From contig CAWAOQ010000016.1 in the NCBI GenBank assembly GCA_963783785.1, positions 1 to 64,000 on the forward strand: a stretch of DNA of 64,000 nt, written 5' to 3'. A model generated the notes under the pieces. That model was given only the letters and a program-made list of their open reading frames with translations, was not told the DNA's origin and did not search any database. Made by a program: the position numbers and the translations under genes. This DNA comes from CADEEN01 sp963783785 (GTDB lineage: Bacteria > Pseudomonadota > Gammaproteobacteria > Burkholderiales > Burkholderiaceae_C). Below are positions 46,946-61,823 of this stretch, in pieces (the stretch's first letter is position 1; every line of letters starts with the position of its first letter).

Positions 46946-49174
46946 TCAATGCCCTTGTGTGCCCCGGCGCCCGAGCTTGCGCTCGCCGACCAGGAACTGG
47001 ATCAACGCGGTGGCCGCCGACATCAGCACGATCAGCACCGTGCAGTAGGCCAGCGCCACGCCGTAGTCGCCGTTGCCGACGCGGCCGATGATGTAGGTCG
47101 TGGCGAGTTCGTTCTCGGCCGTGACCAGGAAGATCACCGCCGACACGGTCGTCATGCTGCGCACGAAGCTGTACACCAGCGCAGCCACCAGCGCAGGCTT
47201 GAGCAGCGGCAGCACCACGCGCCGCAGCGTGGTGCCGGTGCCGGCGCGCAGCATCGTCGAGGCCTCGTCGAGCGACTTGTCGAGTTGCTTGAAGCTCGCC
47301 GTGCCTGCGCGCACCCCCACCGGCAGGTTCCTGAACACGAAGCACAGCACGATGATCAGACCGGTGCCGGTGAGTTCGAACGGCGGCACGTTGAAGGCCA
47401 GGATGTAGCTCACGCCCAGCACCGTGCCGGGGATCGCAAAGGCCAGCAGCGCCGCGAACTCGAAGGCACGCTGACCGACGAACTGGGTGCGCGCGAGCAG
47501 CCAGCTGATCAGCAGCCCGATCGACGCGCAGATCGGCGCCGCGATCGCGGCCAGCTTGACCGTGGTGAAGAGCGAGTTCCAGGCCGTGCCGGCCCACACC
47601 AGGCCCAGCTCGCCCCATTGCAGATCGAACGCGGTGCGGAAGTGTGCGAGCGTGGGCGTGTAGTCGCGGCCCCAGGTCTGCACGAAGCCGCCGATGAAGG
47701 CGAACACATAGACCACCACCGTGAACGCCAGCCAAGGCCCGGCCACGCCCAGGCAGAGCCGGCGCACCCTGTCGGGCAGCGCCATCGCCATGCCGGCGTC
47801 GCCCTTGCCCGAGACGGTGGTGTAGCTCGTCTTGCCGAGCACCCGCTGCTGGATGAAGAAGACCGTGAGCGCGAAGCCGGTCAGGATCAGCGCGAGCGAC
47901 GCTGCGCGCCCCTGGTCGTACTGCGCTCCGACAATGGCGAAGAAGATGTCGGTCGACAGCACCGCGTACTGCCCGCCGACGACGATGGGGTTGCCGAAGT
48001 CGGCGATGCTCTCGATGAAGCCGACGAGAAAGGCGTTCGCCAGACCCGGCTTCATCAGCGGCAGGGTCACCGTCGTGAAGGTCTTGATGCGCGAGGCGCG
48101 CAACGTCTGCGCCGCTTCCTCCATGCTCGGACTGATGCCCTGCACCACGCCGCGCATGATCATGAACGCGATCGGCGTGAAGGCGAACATCTGTGCCAGC
48201 CAGACACCGAACAGGCCGTAGAACCAGCGCGTGGGCTGGATGCCGAAAGCCCATTCGAGCAACTGGTTCACCAGCCCGGCGCGGCCGAAGAGCAGGATCA
48301 AGCCGAGGCCGACGACGAACGGCGGCGTGATGATCGGCAGCAGCGCCAGCACGTTGAGCGGCTTGGTCAGGCGCTTGGAGCCGCGCTCGGCATACAGCGC
48401 GATCAGCGTGCCCATCAGCGTGGTGCCGGCGGCCGTGATCAGCGCGAGGAACAGCGTGTTCCAGGCCACGCCACAGCGCACGCCGCCGACCAGGCACGAC
48501 AGCCCCCACACGCGCTCGTGCGCCAGCCGATCGGCCAGCGCCGCCAGCGACAAGCTGCCGTCTTCGGCCAGGAAGGCGCCGATCAGGCTCTTGCCCACCG
48601 GCAGCGCGACGAAGAGCAACAGCAGCGCGCTGCAGAACACCACGGCACCGGCCACGAAGAGGTCGCCACGGAAGTAGCCGAGCCTGGCGATGCCTGCGCC
48701 CAGCAGCATCAGCAGCGACAGCAGGGCCAGCGCGCCGCCGAGGCCGACGCCGAACTGGCCCGAGGCCAGCTCGCCGAAGAGGCCGTTCAGCACCTCGAAC
48801 GACCAGCCGCGGGCCCCGATCGTGAAGCCGCCGATCAGCAGCCCGGCCAGGCCGACCGCGGCGCCGGCCACCAGCGTCCAGCCCTGCGCGCGGCCGACAG
48901 GCAGGCGCCAGCCGACGAAGGCGACCGCCAGCCCGGCCAGCCCGATCCACAGCCACGGCTTGCGGTGCGCCACGGCCTGCAGCAGGCCGCTCGCCGTCTC
49001 GCTGCCGCCGAAGATGCCCGCCATCGACTTCAGCAGCGTCAGGTTCTGCGGGAAGTACCAGGGCAGCAGCGCGTAGGCGGCAAAGCCCACGAGCAGCCAG
49101 CCGAGCACCACGCGCTGCGCGCGCACGCGGCCACGGTGCTGCGGCAGCGAGGCGATCGACAGGTCCGAGGCCAT
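46946..49174 (-). CDS. AfuB/FbpB-type ABC permease, two transport units in one chain
   Basis: A 742-residue membrane protein. The N-terminal 200 residues hold about five extra helices, followed by two complete permease modules: the first has an EAA loop in SMEEAAQTLRASRIKTFTTVTLP (about 365-387), the second in SLDEASTMLRAGTGTTLRRVVLP. The fused form is usual for permeases of the ferric/AfuB class, although this one is long. It lies 7 bases before the ATPase gene and 61 bases after the receptor gene, all on the minus strand. Confidence 0.9.
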   Translation of the reverse strand: MASDLSIASLPQHRGRVRAQRVVLGWLLVGFAAYALLPWYFPQNLTLLKSMAGIFGGSETASGLLQAVAHRKPWLWIGLAGLAVAFVGWRLPVGRAQGWTLVAGAAVGLAGLLIGGFTIGARGWSFEVLNGLFGELASGQFGVGLGGALALLSLLMLLGAGIARLGYFRGDLFVAGAVVFCSALLLLFVALPVGKSLIGAFLAEDGSLSLAALADRLAHERVWGLSCLVGGVRCGVAWNTLFLALITAAGTTLMGTLIALYAERGSKRLTKPLNVLALLPIITPPFVVGLGLILLFGRAGLVNQLLEWAFGIQPTRWFYGLFGVWLAQMFAFTPIAFMIMRGVVQGISPSMEEAAQTLRASRIKTFTTVTLPLMKPGLANAFLVGFIESIADFGNPIVVGGQYAVLSTDIFFAIVGAQYDQGRAASLALILTGFALTVFFIQQRVLGKTSYTTVSGKGDAGMAMALPDRVRRLCLGVAGPWLAFTVVVYVFAFIGGFVQTWGRDYTPTLAHFRTAFDLQWGELGLVWAGTAWNSLFTTVKLAAIAAPICASIGLLISWLLARTQFVGQRAFEFAALLAFAIPGTVLGVSYILAFNVPPFELTGTGLIIVLCFVFRNLPVGVRAGTASFKQLDKSLDEASTMLRAGTGTTLRRVVLPLLKPALVAALVYSFVRSMTTVSAVIFLVTAENELATTYIIGRVGNGDYGVALAYCTVLIVLMSAATALIQFLVGERKLGRRGTQGH

Positions 49175-49235
49175 CCGCTGCGGGTTCAGCGCGCCGGAGC
49201 CGTCATGCGGAGTTCCATCCTGACCGACCGGCTTG

Positions 49236-50261
49236 CTAGCGCGGCAGCGAGTTGACTTCCTTCTCCCACTTCGAGATCAGGCGCCGCCGCTCGGCGCTGG
49301 CGCCGTACTTGGCGTAGTCGTAGTCGATGAACTTGATCTTCTTGAAGTCGGGCACGCGCGGATCCACCGGCGTGCTCTTGTTGCTGGGCAACTGGAACTG
49401 CTTGGATGCCGCACCGAACTGCTGCGCCTGCGGCGTGAGCGCCCATTCGTAGAACTTCTTCGCCTGCTCGAGGTTGCGCGAGCCCTTGATGATGCTCATC
49501 GAGCCGATCTCGGCGCCGGTGCCGTCGGCGGGCGTGATGGTCGCGATCGGAAAGCCCTGCATCGCCTCGCCGGGGCCGTCGTGCACGAAGCTGATCGAGA
49601 CCGTGGTCTCGCCGCGCGCCGCGGCCTTGATCGGGCCGGTGCCCGAGCGGGTGTACTGGCTGATGTTCTTGTGCAGCGCCTTCATGTACTCGAAGGCCTT
49701 GTCCTCACCCATCAGCTGAACGAGGGTGGCCACCATGGTGTAGGCGGTGCCGCTGGAGGCCGGGTTGGCGACCTGGATTTCGCCCTTCAGGGCCGGGTTG
49801 AGCAGGTCGGCCCAGGTCTGCGGAACCTTGAGCTTCTTCTTGGCCAGCAACTCGGTGTTGTAGCCAAAGCCGAGCGGCCCGGAGTAGATCCCCACGGTGC
49901 GGTACTTCGACTGCTGAGCCTGCTGCTGCGCCCATGTGTGCAGTTGCGGCAGCGCGGCGCTCTTGTACTCCAGGCTCAGGTCCGACTCCGCCGCCTGCAG
50001 GTGGGGATCGCCGGTGCCACCGAACCAGACGTCGGTCTTCGGGTTGGCCTTCTCGGCGATGAGCTGCGCCAGCGCCTCGCCCGACCCCTTCAACGACATG
50101 TTGACCTTGATGCCGGTGGTCTTGGCGAACACGGTCTGGATCATGTTGCACCACTCGGCCTGTACCGAGCAGATGACGTTGAGCTGGCCGGCCTCCTGGG
50201 CGGCAGCGGGGACGGCGGTGGCGGCAACAGCCGCGGCGACGGTCAAGGTGCGCAAGGACAT
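49236..50261 (-). CDS. AfuA/FbpA-type periplasmic receptor
   Basis: A 341-residue receptor with a signal peptide (MSLRTLTVAAAV... cleaved near AAAQ). LNVICSVQAEWCNMIQTVFAKTTGIKVNMSLKGSGEALAQL opens the fold; KTDVWFGGTGDPHLQAAE and YSGPLGFGYNTELLAKK are ligand-side loops. The two vicinal Tyr residues that coordinate iron in FbpA are not evident at their usual late position; NPASSGTAYTMVATL occupies the Ser/Thr-rich loop that would suit a phosphate group. Start ATG 50261 with GAGAGG upstream is preferred to an ATG 21 bases earlier. It heads the operon and is divergent from hexR. Confidence 0.87.
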   Translation of the reverse strand: MSLRTLTVAAAVAATAVPAAAQEAGQLNVICSVQAEWCNMIQTVFAKTTGIKVNMSLKGSGEALAQLIAEKANPKTDVWFGGTGDPHLQAAESDLSLEYKSAALPQLHTWAQQQAQQSKYRTVGIYSGPLGFGYNTELLAKKKLKVPQTWADLLNPALKGEIQVANPASSGTAYTMVATLVQLMGEDKAFEYMKALHKNISQYTRSGTGPIKAAARGETTVSISFVHDGPGEAMQGFPIATITPADGTGAEIGSMSIIKGSRNLEQAKKFYEWALTPQAQQFGAASKQFQLPSNKSTPVDPRVPDFKKIKFIDYDYAKYGASAERRRLISKWEKEVNSLPR

Positions 50262-50410
50262 CAAAGCCTCTCCGGTGGTCATGAAACTGTTGCGACGATG
50301 GTAACGACGCTGGCCGGGCATCAGGGACAGGGCGGCCCCGGGGCAAACCCGAGGCCAGGGCCCGGCACCGTGCGTTGACCGGCCGGAGAAACTCCTGCAT
50401 CATCTTCGAC

Positions 50411-50423
50411 GTAACAAAGTTAC
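50411..50423. promoter_or_regulatory. HexR-like operator palindrome
   Basis: GTAACAAAGTTAC is a perfect palindrome (GTAAC, AAA, GTTAC) in an otherwise GC-rich spacer. It fits the known HexR pattern of proteobacteria (TGTAATNNNATTACA-like). It lies between the divergent transporter operon (first ATG 50261) and the zwf remnant/hexR (from 50448), where it could control both directions. Assignment is by pattern and position. Confidence 0.6.
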
Positions 50424-50447
50424 AGACCCGGCGCGGCCCCACATCCC

Positions 50448-50600
50448 ATGTCCTTCGACCTCGTGTGCTCGGCGGCACCGGCGACCTCACCGGGCGCCAG
50501 CTGTTGCCGGCCCTGTTCAGGCTGGCGCCACGGCGAGCTGCCCGAGGCGGGCGCGTCTGGCGTGGCGCGCGACGGTCTTGCCTGGGCCGAGCAGGAGTGA
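50448..50600 (+). pseudogene. zwf: remnant of glucose-6-phosphate dehydrogenase N-terminus
   Basis: The first 50 or so codons of a zwf gene can be read if two small frame slips are allowed: MSFDLV at the ATG, then LGGTGDLTGRQLLPALFRL (the coenzyme motif GGTGDL is the betaproteobacterial form), then WRHGELPEAGASGVARDGLAWAEQE ending at a TGA (50598-50600). The remaining 430 residues of the enzyme are missing, and hexR begins three bases later. The enzyme would oxidise glucose-6-phosphate; this copy cannot. Confidence 0.6.
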
Positions 50601-50602
50601 CG

Positions 50603-51470
50603 ATGCTCGACCGTGTCCGGGCCGCGCTGCCCGCGTTGCCACCGGCCGAGCAGCGGGTGGCCAGGCTGGTGCTGGCCGATGCACGCAGCTTTGCCAGCCT
50701 GCCGGTCGGCGAGCTGGCGGCGCGTGCGCAGGTCAGCAAGCCGACGGTGGTGCGTTTTTGCCGCAGCGTCGGCTACGACGGGCTGTCCGACTTCAAGTTG
50801 AAGCTCGCCGGCGCCGTCAACGAAGGCCTGCCGTTCGTGCACCGTGCCGTCGACGAAGACGACAAGCCGGCGCGACATCGTCGTCAAGGTGATCGACAAC
50901 GCGGTCAGCGCGCTGCTGAAGTACCGCAACGAAGCCGCCAGCCATGCCATCGAGCGCGCGATCGTGGCCCTGGCCGCGGCCTGCCGCAACGGCCGGCGCA
51001 TCGAGTTCTACGGCGTCGGCAACTCGGGCATCGTGGCGCAGGACGCACAGCACAAGTTCTTCCGTCTCGGCGTCGCCGCCAGTGCGGTCAGCGACGGGCA
51101 CGTGCAGGTGATGAGCGCGACGATGCTGCAGCCCGGCGACTGCGCGGTGATCATCTCGAACTCGGGCCGCAGCCGGGACCTGCTCGACGCGGCGGAGATC
51201 GCCCGCCGCAAGGGTGCGACGACCATCGTCATCACCGCCAGTGGATCGCCGCTGGCTCATGCGGCAAGCGGTGCGCAGCACGTGTTGCTGGCCGCGGACC
51301 ACCCCGAAGACGATGACCGCTACAGCCCGATGGTGTCGCGGTTGCTGCACCTGATCATCATCGACATCCTGACCACCGGCGTCGCGCTGCGGCTGGGCGG
51401 CGAATTGCGCCCGTTGCTCGCAGAGATCAAGCGCAACCTGCGCGCCAAGCGCTACGCGCGGGCCGAATGA
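50603..51470 (+). CDS. hexR: HexR-type RpiR-family transcription regulator (one frameshift)
   Basis: About 289 residues. The N-terminal helix-turn-helix of the RpiR family reads LPPAEQRVARLVLADARSF, then VGELAARAQVSKPTVVRFCRSVGYDGLSDFKLKLA. The SIS sugar-phosphate-isomerase-like domain follows: RIEFYGVGNSGIVAQDAQHKFFRLG, CAVIISNSGRSRDLLDAAEIAR and GATTIVITASGSPLA, which binds a phosphorylated sugar (KDPG in HexR). One extra base near 50870 splits the two domains into different frames. Context (zwf remnant, pgi, tal, palindrome upstream) supports HexR. Its end overlaps the convergent STAS gene by 19 bases. Confidence 0.82.
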
Positions 51471-51760
51471 GGCACGGCAACGGCGGGCTCGAATCCGAGC
51501 AGCGCATCGATGCCGTACAGCCCGGACAGCTCGACCATCGCCGGCGGCGCGCCGCGCACGACGAAGGCTCGCCCGGCGGCCTGAGCGAGCCGGCGCGCCT
51601 CGAGCAGCACGGCAATCGCCGCGGTGTCGAAGCTGCGCAGACCGGTGGCGTCGATCACCAGCGGGCCACGCTCGACATGGCCCTCGCCGAGCGCCGCCTC
51701 GATCGCTTTGACCGCCGCGTTGGCCTGCGCCAGCGTCAGCGTTTCGGGCAACACGTACAT
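51452..51760 (-). CDS. mlaB: STAS-domain protein MlaB
   Basis: A 102-residue STAS protein, the regulatory subunit bound to MlaF in the MlaFEDB phospholipid transporter. GPLVIDATGLRSFDTAAIAVLLEARRLAQAAG is the STAS core, with the conserved Ser/Thr region in LRSFDT, and VVRGAPPAMVELSGLYGIDALLG the second helix. It is the last gene of the mla operon, 11 bases after mlaC. Confidence 0.88.
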   Translation of the reverse strand: MYVLPETLTLAQANAAVKAIEAALGEGHVERGPLVIDATGLRSFDTAAIAVLLEARRLAQAAGRAFVVRGAPPAMVELSGLYGIDALLGFEPAVAVPHSARA

Positions 51761-51771
51761 GCCCCGCCCGC

Positions 51772-52386
51772 TCAGGTCTTGGTGGCCGCGGCCTTGTTGC
51801 GCTCGGCCAGCTTGGCGATCAGGCCGTCGATGCCACCGGCACCGATCTCCTGCGCAAAGCTCGACCTGTACTGCTCGACCAGCCAGACGCCGAGCACATT
51901 GACGTCGTAGATTCGCCAGCTGGTGCCATTCTTCTCGAGGCGGTAGTCGAGCTGGATCGGATCGCCCTTGCCCTTGACCTCGGTGCGCACCACGACCTCG
52001 CTGTCGTCCGCGCCAGCACGCATCGGCTTCAACTGCACCGTCTGGTCCTTCACCTGTGTCAGCGCCCCGGCATAGGTGCGCACGATCAGGATCTTGAACT
52101 CGTCCTGCAGGCGCTTTTGCTGCTCTGGCGTGGCGGCTCGCCAATGGCGGCCCACGGCCGAGGCCGTCATGCGCTGGAAGTTCACGTGCGGCATGACCTT
52201 GGTATCGACCAGCTCGATGATCTTGCCGACGTCACCGGCCTGGATCGCCTTGTCGCCCTTGACGCTGTCGATGACCTCGGTCGAGACCTGCCTGATCAGC
52301 GCATCGGGCGCGGTGGCCGGCTGCGCCTGCGCGCCGGCCAAGGCCAGGCCCATCGACAGTGCCGCGAGAACTTGCTTGAGAGACAT
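51772..52386 (-). CDS. mlaC: periplasmic phospholipid carrier MlaC
   Basis: A 204-residue soluble periplasmic protein that shuttles phospholipids between MlaA at the outer membrane and MlaD at the inner membrane. Signal peptide ends AGAQAQ (about residue 22). KIIELVDTKVMPHVNFQRMTASAVGRHW and LIVRTYAGALTQVKDQTVQLKP are family segments, then WRIYDVNVLGVWLVEQYRSSF. AAAGGA lies five bases upstream of the chosen ATG; an ATG two codons earlier overlaps it. Confidence 0.92.
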   Translation of the reverse strand: MSLKQVLAALSMGLALAGAQAQPATAPDALIRQVSTEVIDSVKGDKAIQAGDVGKIIELVDTKVMPHVNFQRMTASAVGRHWRAATPEQQKRLQDEFKILIVRTYAGALTQVKDQTVQLKPMRAGADDSEVVVRTEVKGKGDPIQLDYRLEKNGTSWRIYDVNVLGVWLVEQYRSSFAQEIGAGGIDGLIAKLAERNKAAATKT

Positions 52387-52453
52387 ACACATCCTTTCAG
52401 TGGCGCCGACGGCATCGGTGCCGAAAACTTCAACGCGAGCGGCGGATCGGGGT

Positions 52454-53200
52454 TTACTTGGGCGCAGCCGGCGCGTCGTCCTGCGGCTCCGCCGGCTCGG
52501 GCGGCTCCGCCAGCTCGGGCGGCTCACCGTCATAGACCATGCTGCGACGGCGCGCAAGGTAGCCGTCACGAATGAACACATACTTGTCCAGTGCGATGTC
52601 GCCAATGATGCGACTGGCACCGAGAAGGCTGGCGCGGACGTCGATCAACTCCAGCGTTGTCAAGCCAATGCGCACCACGCCGTCGTTGGTCAGTGCGCCA
52701 GTCGCCCATGACAGGTCCAACGGCAACGCAGCGCTGTCGCGCAGCGACGAGGGTCCCAGCAGCGGCCAGACGAGGTAGGGCCCGGCCGGCAACCCCCAAC
52801 GGCCCAGCGTCTGGCCGAAGTCCTCGCGCTGGCGCTCGAGTCCGAGGTCACTGGCCACGTCGATGACGCCGCCGATGCCGAACAGCGTGTTGGTCGCCAC
52901 GCGCATCGTCATCTGCGCCGCAGCGATCGGCTTGGCTTGCAGCAGTTCGTTGATGGCCGACCAGCCGTCGCGGAAGTTGCCGAAGAAGTTGCTCACGCCG
53001 GTGCGCACGAGTGCGGGCACCACGTTCGTATAGGCGGTCGCGACGGGCTTGAGCACCGCCTCGTCGAGGTCCTCGTTGAAGCCGAACACCGCTCGGTTCC
53101 AGCCCTCGAACGGATCGCTGGCGCTTTGTGCGTGGGTTGCGCCGGAAGCGGCCAGCAGGCACGCCGCTGCAACGCAACGCAAGCGATCGGCTGGGGTCAT
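52454..53200 (-). CDS. mlaA: outer-membrane lipid-asymmetry protein MlaA (VacJ)
   Basis: A 248-residue member of the VacJ/MlaA family, which removes stray phospholipids from the outer leaflet of the outer membrane. DPFEGWNRAVFGFNEDLDEAVLKPVA is the hallmark, followed by VSNFFGNFRDGWSAINELLQ and GRWGLPAGPYLVWPLLGPSSLRD. The N-terminus looks like an ordinary signal peptide (cleaved near THAQ) without a good lipobox. The Glu/Pro-rich tail (after residue 225) is an extension. In this operon mlaA lies between mlaD and mlaC and overlaps mlaD by four bases. Confidence 0.93.
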   Translation of the reverse strand: MTPADRLRCVAAACLLAASGATHAQSASDPFEGWNRAVFGFNEDLDEAVLKPVATAYTNVVPALVRTGVSNFFGNFRDGWSAINELLQAKPIAAAQMTMRVATNTLFGIGGVIDVASDLGLERQREDFGQTLGRWGLPAGPYLVWPLLGPSSLRDSAALPLDLSWATGALTNDGVVRIGLTTLELIDVRASLLGASRIIGDIALDKYVFIRDGYLARRRSMVYDGEPPELAEPPEPAEPQDDAPAAPK

Positions 53201-53682
53201 TTCTTGCTCGCACCGCCAGCGTCACCGGCCTCTGCAGCCTTGTTGAAGATCATCTGTCCGATCAGGTTTTCCAGCACCACCGCCGACTGGGTCTGGCGAA
53301 TCACGTCGCCGGCAACCAGTTCCTTCTCGTCGGCGCCGGGTTCGAGGCCGATGTACTGGTCGCCAAGCAGCCCGGAGGTCAGGATCTTCGCCGACGAGTC
53401 CTTCGGGAAGCGCACATCGTCATCGATTTCCATCGTCACCACACCCTGAAAGGTCTTCGGATCCAGCGCAATGCGCTTGACGCGGCCGATCGTGACGCCG
53501 GCACTGCGCACCGGCGCGCGCGGCTTCAGGCCACCGATGTTGTCGAACCTGGCGCGCACGGTGTAACCCTTCTGCTCGCCGAAGCTCGCAAGGTTGGCCG
53601 CCTTCAGCGACAGGAACAACGCGCCGGCGAGGCCGAGCAGCACGAACAGCCCGACCATCGTCTCGATACCTTTTTTGCTCAT
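53197..53682 (-). CDS. mlaD: MlaD, inner-membrane MCE-domain lipid carrier
   Basis: A 161-residue protein with one N-terminal membrane helix (ETMVGLFVLLGLAGALFLSL) and an MCE domain (VRARFDNIGGLKPRAPVRSAGVTIGRVKRI, then AKILTSGLLGDQYIGLEPG) that forms the hexameric lipid pore with MlaFEB. The C-terminal tail (IGQMIFNKAAEAGD) matches the helical crown. It sits 21 bases after mlaE and overlaps mlaA. Confidence 0.95.
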   Translation of the reverse strand: MSKKGIETMVGLFVLLGLAGALFLSLKAANLASFGEQKGYTVRARFDNIGGLKPRAPVRSAGVTIGRVKRIALDPKTFQGVVTMEIDDDVRFPKDSSAKILTSGLLGDQYIGLEPGADEKELVAGDVIRQTQSAVVLENLIGQMIFNKAAEAGDAGGASKK

Positions 53683-53703
53683 AGTGCGATCTTCCGGTTG
53701 AGG

Positions 53704-54480
53704 TCAGGGCGTCGAGAACATCAGCGCCGTCAGCATGAAATCCAGCCCGAGCACCGACAGCGACGACACGACCACGGTGCGCGTGGTCGCATAGGCCACC
53801 CCTTCCGGAGTGGCCTCGGTCTCGTGCCCCTGGTACAGCGCCACTGCAGTGCAGACGACGCCGAAGGCAAAACTCTTCACGATGCCATTGCCGACGTCGC
53901 GCCATACGTCGACCCGCGCCTGCATCAGCGACCAGAAGTTGCCCGAATCCAGTCCGATCAGCAAGACGCCGACGACATAGGCACCGAGGATGCCGATGGC
54001 CGAGAACAGCACCGCCAGCAGCGGCATCGAGATCACGCCGCCGATGAAGCGCGGCGCCAGCACGCGACTGCGCGGGTCGACGGCCATCATCTCCATCGCG
54101 GCCAGTTGCTCGCCGGCCTTCATCAGGCCGATCTCGGCCGTCAGCGAGGTGCCCGCGCGGCCGGCGAACAGCAGCGCGGTGACCACCGGCCCGAGTTCGC
54201 GCACCAGCGACAGGTTCACGATCAGCCCCAGCGACTCGGTGGCGCCGTAGGTGACCAGCGCGTAGTACATCTGCAGCGCGAGCACGAATCCAACCGCCAG
54301 GCCGGACGACAGGATGATCACCAGCGACAGGTTGCCGATGGCATGGATCTGGCGCACGACCAGGCTGAAGCGGCGAAGCGCTGCCGGCATGTGCACCAGC
54401 AGATCGACGAAGAACAGCGCGGCCCGCCCGAACGATTGCAGCACGCGCAGCGTGCGCGCGCCGAGCGCAGCGAGCAGCAT
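53704..54480 (-). CDS. mlaE: MlaE, phospholipid ABC permease
   Basis: A 258-residue permease of the MlaE family with five or six membrane helices. VIILSSGLAVGFVLALQMYYALVTYG and VVTALLFAGRAGTSLTAEIGLMKAGEQLAAMEMMAVDP (the family's cytoplasmic loop) are characteristic, then PRFIGGVISMPLLAVLF. It lies six bases after mlaF. Confidence 0.95.
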   Translation of the reverse strand: MLLAALGARTLRVLQSFGRAALFFVDLLVHMPAALRRFSLVVRQIHAIGNLSLVIILSSGLAVGFVLALQMYYALVTYGATESLGLIVNLSLVRELGPVVTALLFAGRAGTSLTAEIGLMKAGEQLAAMEMMAVDPRSRVLAPRFIGGVISMPLLAVLFSAIGILGAYVVGVLLIGLDSGNFWSLMQARVDVWRDVGNGIVKSFAFGVVCTAVALYQGHETEATPEGVAYATTRTVVVSSLSVLGLDFMLTALMFSTP

Positions 54481-54486
54481 CGCTCG

Positions 54487-55299
54487 TCACGCTGCGGCTC
54501 CGATGCCGAAGTCCTCGGCCAGCGGACGTGCCGGGTAATGGAACTTGACCGGGCCATCGGGCTCGCCGCGCACGAATTGCCGCGTCTCGGGATCGAGCGA
54601 ACCCATCAGGTCGGCCGGCGTGCCTTGCGCCACGATGCGCCCGCCGTTGGCCAGCAGGATCACATGGTCGCTGATCGCCATGCACTCGGGCACATCGTGG
54701 GAGACGACCAGCGAAGTGGCGCCGGTCGCATCGTTGAGCTTGCGGATCAGATTGGCCGCCACCCCCATCGAGATCAGGTCCAGGCCGGCGAACGGCTCGT
54801 CGTACATGATCAGTTCGGGGTCGAGCGCAATCGCGCGCGCCAGCGCGATGCGCCGCGACATGCCGCCCGAGACTTCCGAAATGCGCAGCTCGGCCGCGCC
54901 ACGCAGGCCGACCGCGTGCAACTTCATCAGCACGATGTCGTGGATCATCGATTCCGACAGGTCCGAATGCTCGCGCAGCGGAAAGGCCACGTTGTCGAAC
55001 ACCGACAAGTCGGTGAACAGCGCGCCAAACTGGAACAACATGCCCATGCGGCGGCGCTGGCGCAGCAGCTTGTCGCGGTCGCGAGCGTCGATGAGTTCGC
55101 CGTCGAACACCACGCGGCCGCTGTTGGCCGCGGCCATGCCACCGATCAGGCGCAGCAGCGTGGTCTTGCCGCAGCCCGAACCGCCGAGAATGGACGTGAT
55201 CTTGCCGCGCGTGAAGTTCAGACTGATGTCGTCGAGGATCGTCCGGCTCGGGTCATAGCCGAACGTGACGCGGTCGATTTCGATCAGGGTGTCGGACAT
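54487..55299 (-). CDS. mlaF: MlaF, phospholipid ABC ATPase
   Basis: A 270-residue ATPase that drives the Mla transporter. Walker A is GGSGCGKTT, the Q-loop is MLFQFGALFTDLSV (the usual MlaF form), the signature is VSGGMSRRIALARA, Walker B is LIMYDEPFAGLD and the switch is VVSHDVPE. The start MSDTLIEIDRVTF is taken at ATG 55299. It opens the operon mlaFEDACB, 148 bases from the end of gltD. Confidence 0.95.
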   Translation of the reverse strand: MSDTLIEIDRVTFGYDPSRTILDDISLNFTRGKITSILGGSGCGKTTLLRLIGGMAAANSGRVVFDGELIDARDRDKLLRQRRRMGMLFQFGALFTDLSVFDNVAFPLREHSDLSESMIHDIVLMKLHAVGLRGAAELRISEVSGGMSRRIALARAIALDPELIMYDEPFAGLDLISMGVAANLIRKLNDATGATSLVVSHDVPECMAISDHVILLANGGRIVAQGTPADLMGSLDPETRQFVRGEPDGPVKFHYPARPLAEDFGIGAAA

Positions 55300-55447
55300 C
55301 GGGCGGGAAAACACGCAGCATGGTCAGCGCGCCGGAGAGGATGCAAGGGGGCCCGCAAGCCCCAGGGCCCGCAGGGCGGCGCGATTCTCGCACGCCAGAC
55401 AGCAAACCAAGGGATTGCCCGAATGCCGCCGGGTGCCCGTCCGTTGC

Positions 55448-56914
<1,467 letters not shown>

Positions 56915-56930
56915 GATCTGTTCCTGAGGC

Positions 56931-61686
<4,756 letters not shown>

Positions 61687-61754
61687 GGCGCTCTCCAGAG
61701 ACGTGTTCGCGGGAGCGCGAGATTACTGCGGCGCAGCAAACCGGACAAGCAGAA

Positions 61755-61823
61755 TTAACTGGGGTCAGACTCAATTAAGTGAAGGAGACCTCTGCACCTG
61801 ACACTTAAATGGGGACATAGATA
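61755..61823. repeat. REP-like end sequence beside the RAYT gene
   Basis: The motif TTAACTGGGGTCAGA at 61755 lies in an imperfect palindrome with TCAATTAA (to 61778), and a related TTAAATGGGGACA occurs at 61805. Motifs of this kind commonly flank Y1/RAYT transposase genes in proteobacteria. Together they mark the outer end of the element, between gltB and the RAYT gene. Confidence 0.55.
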
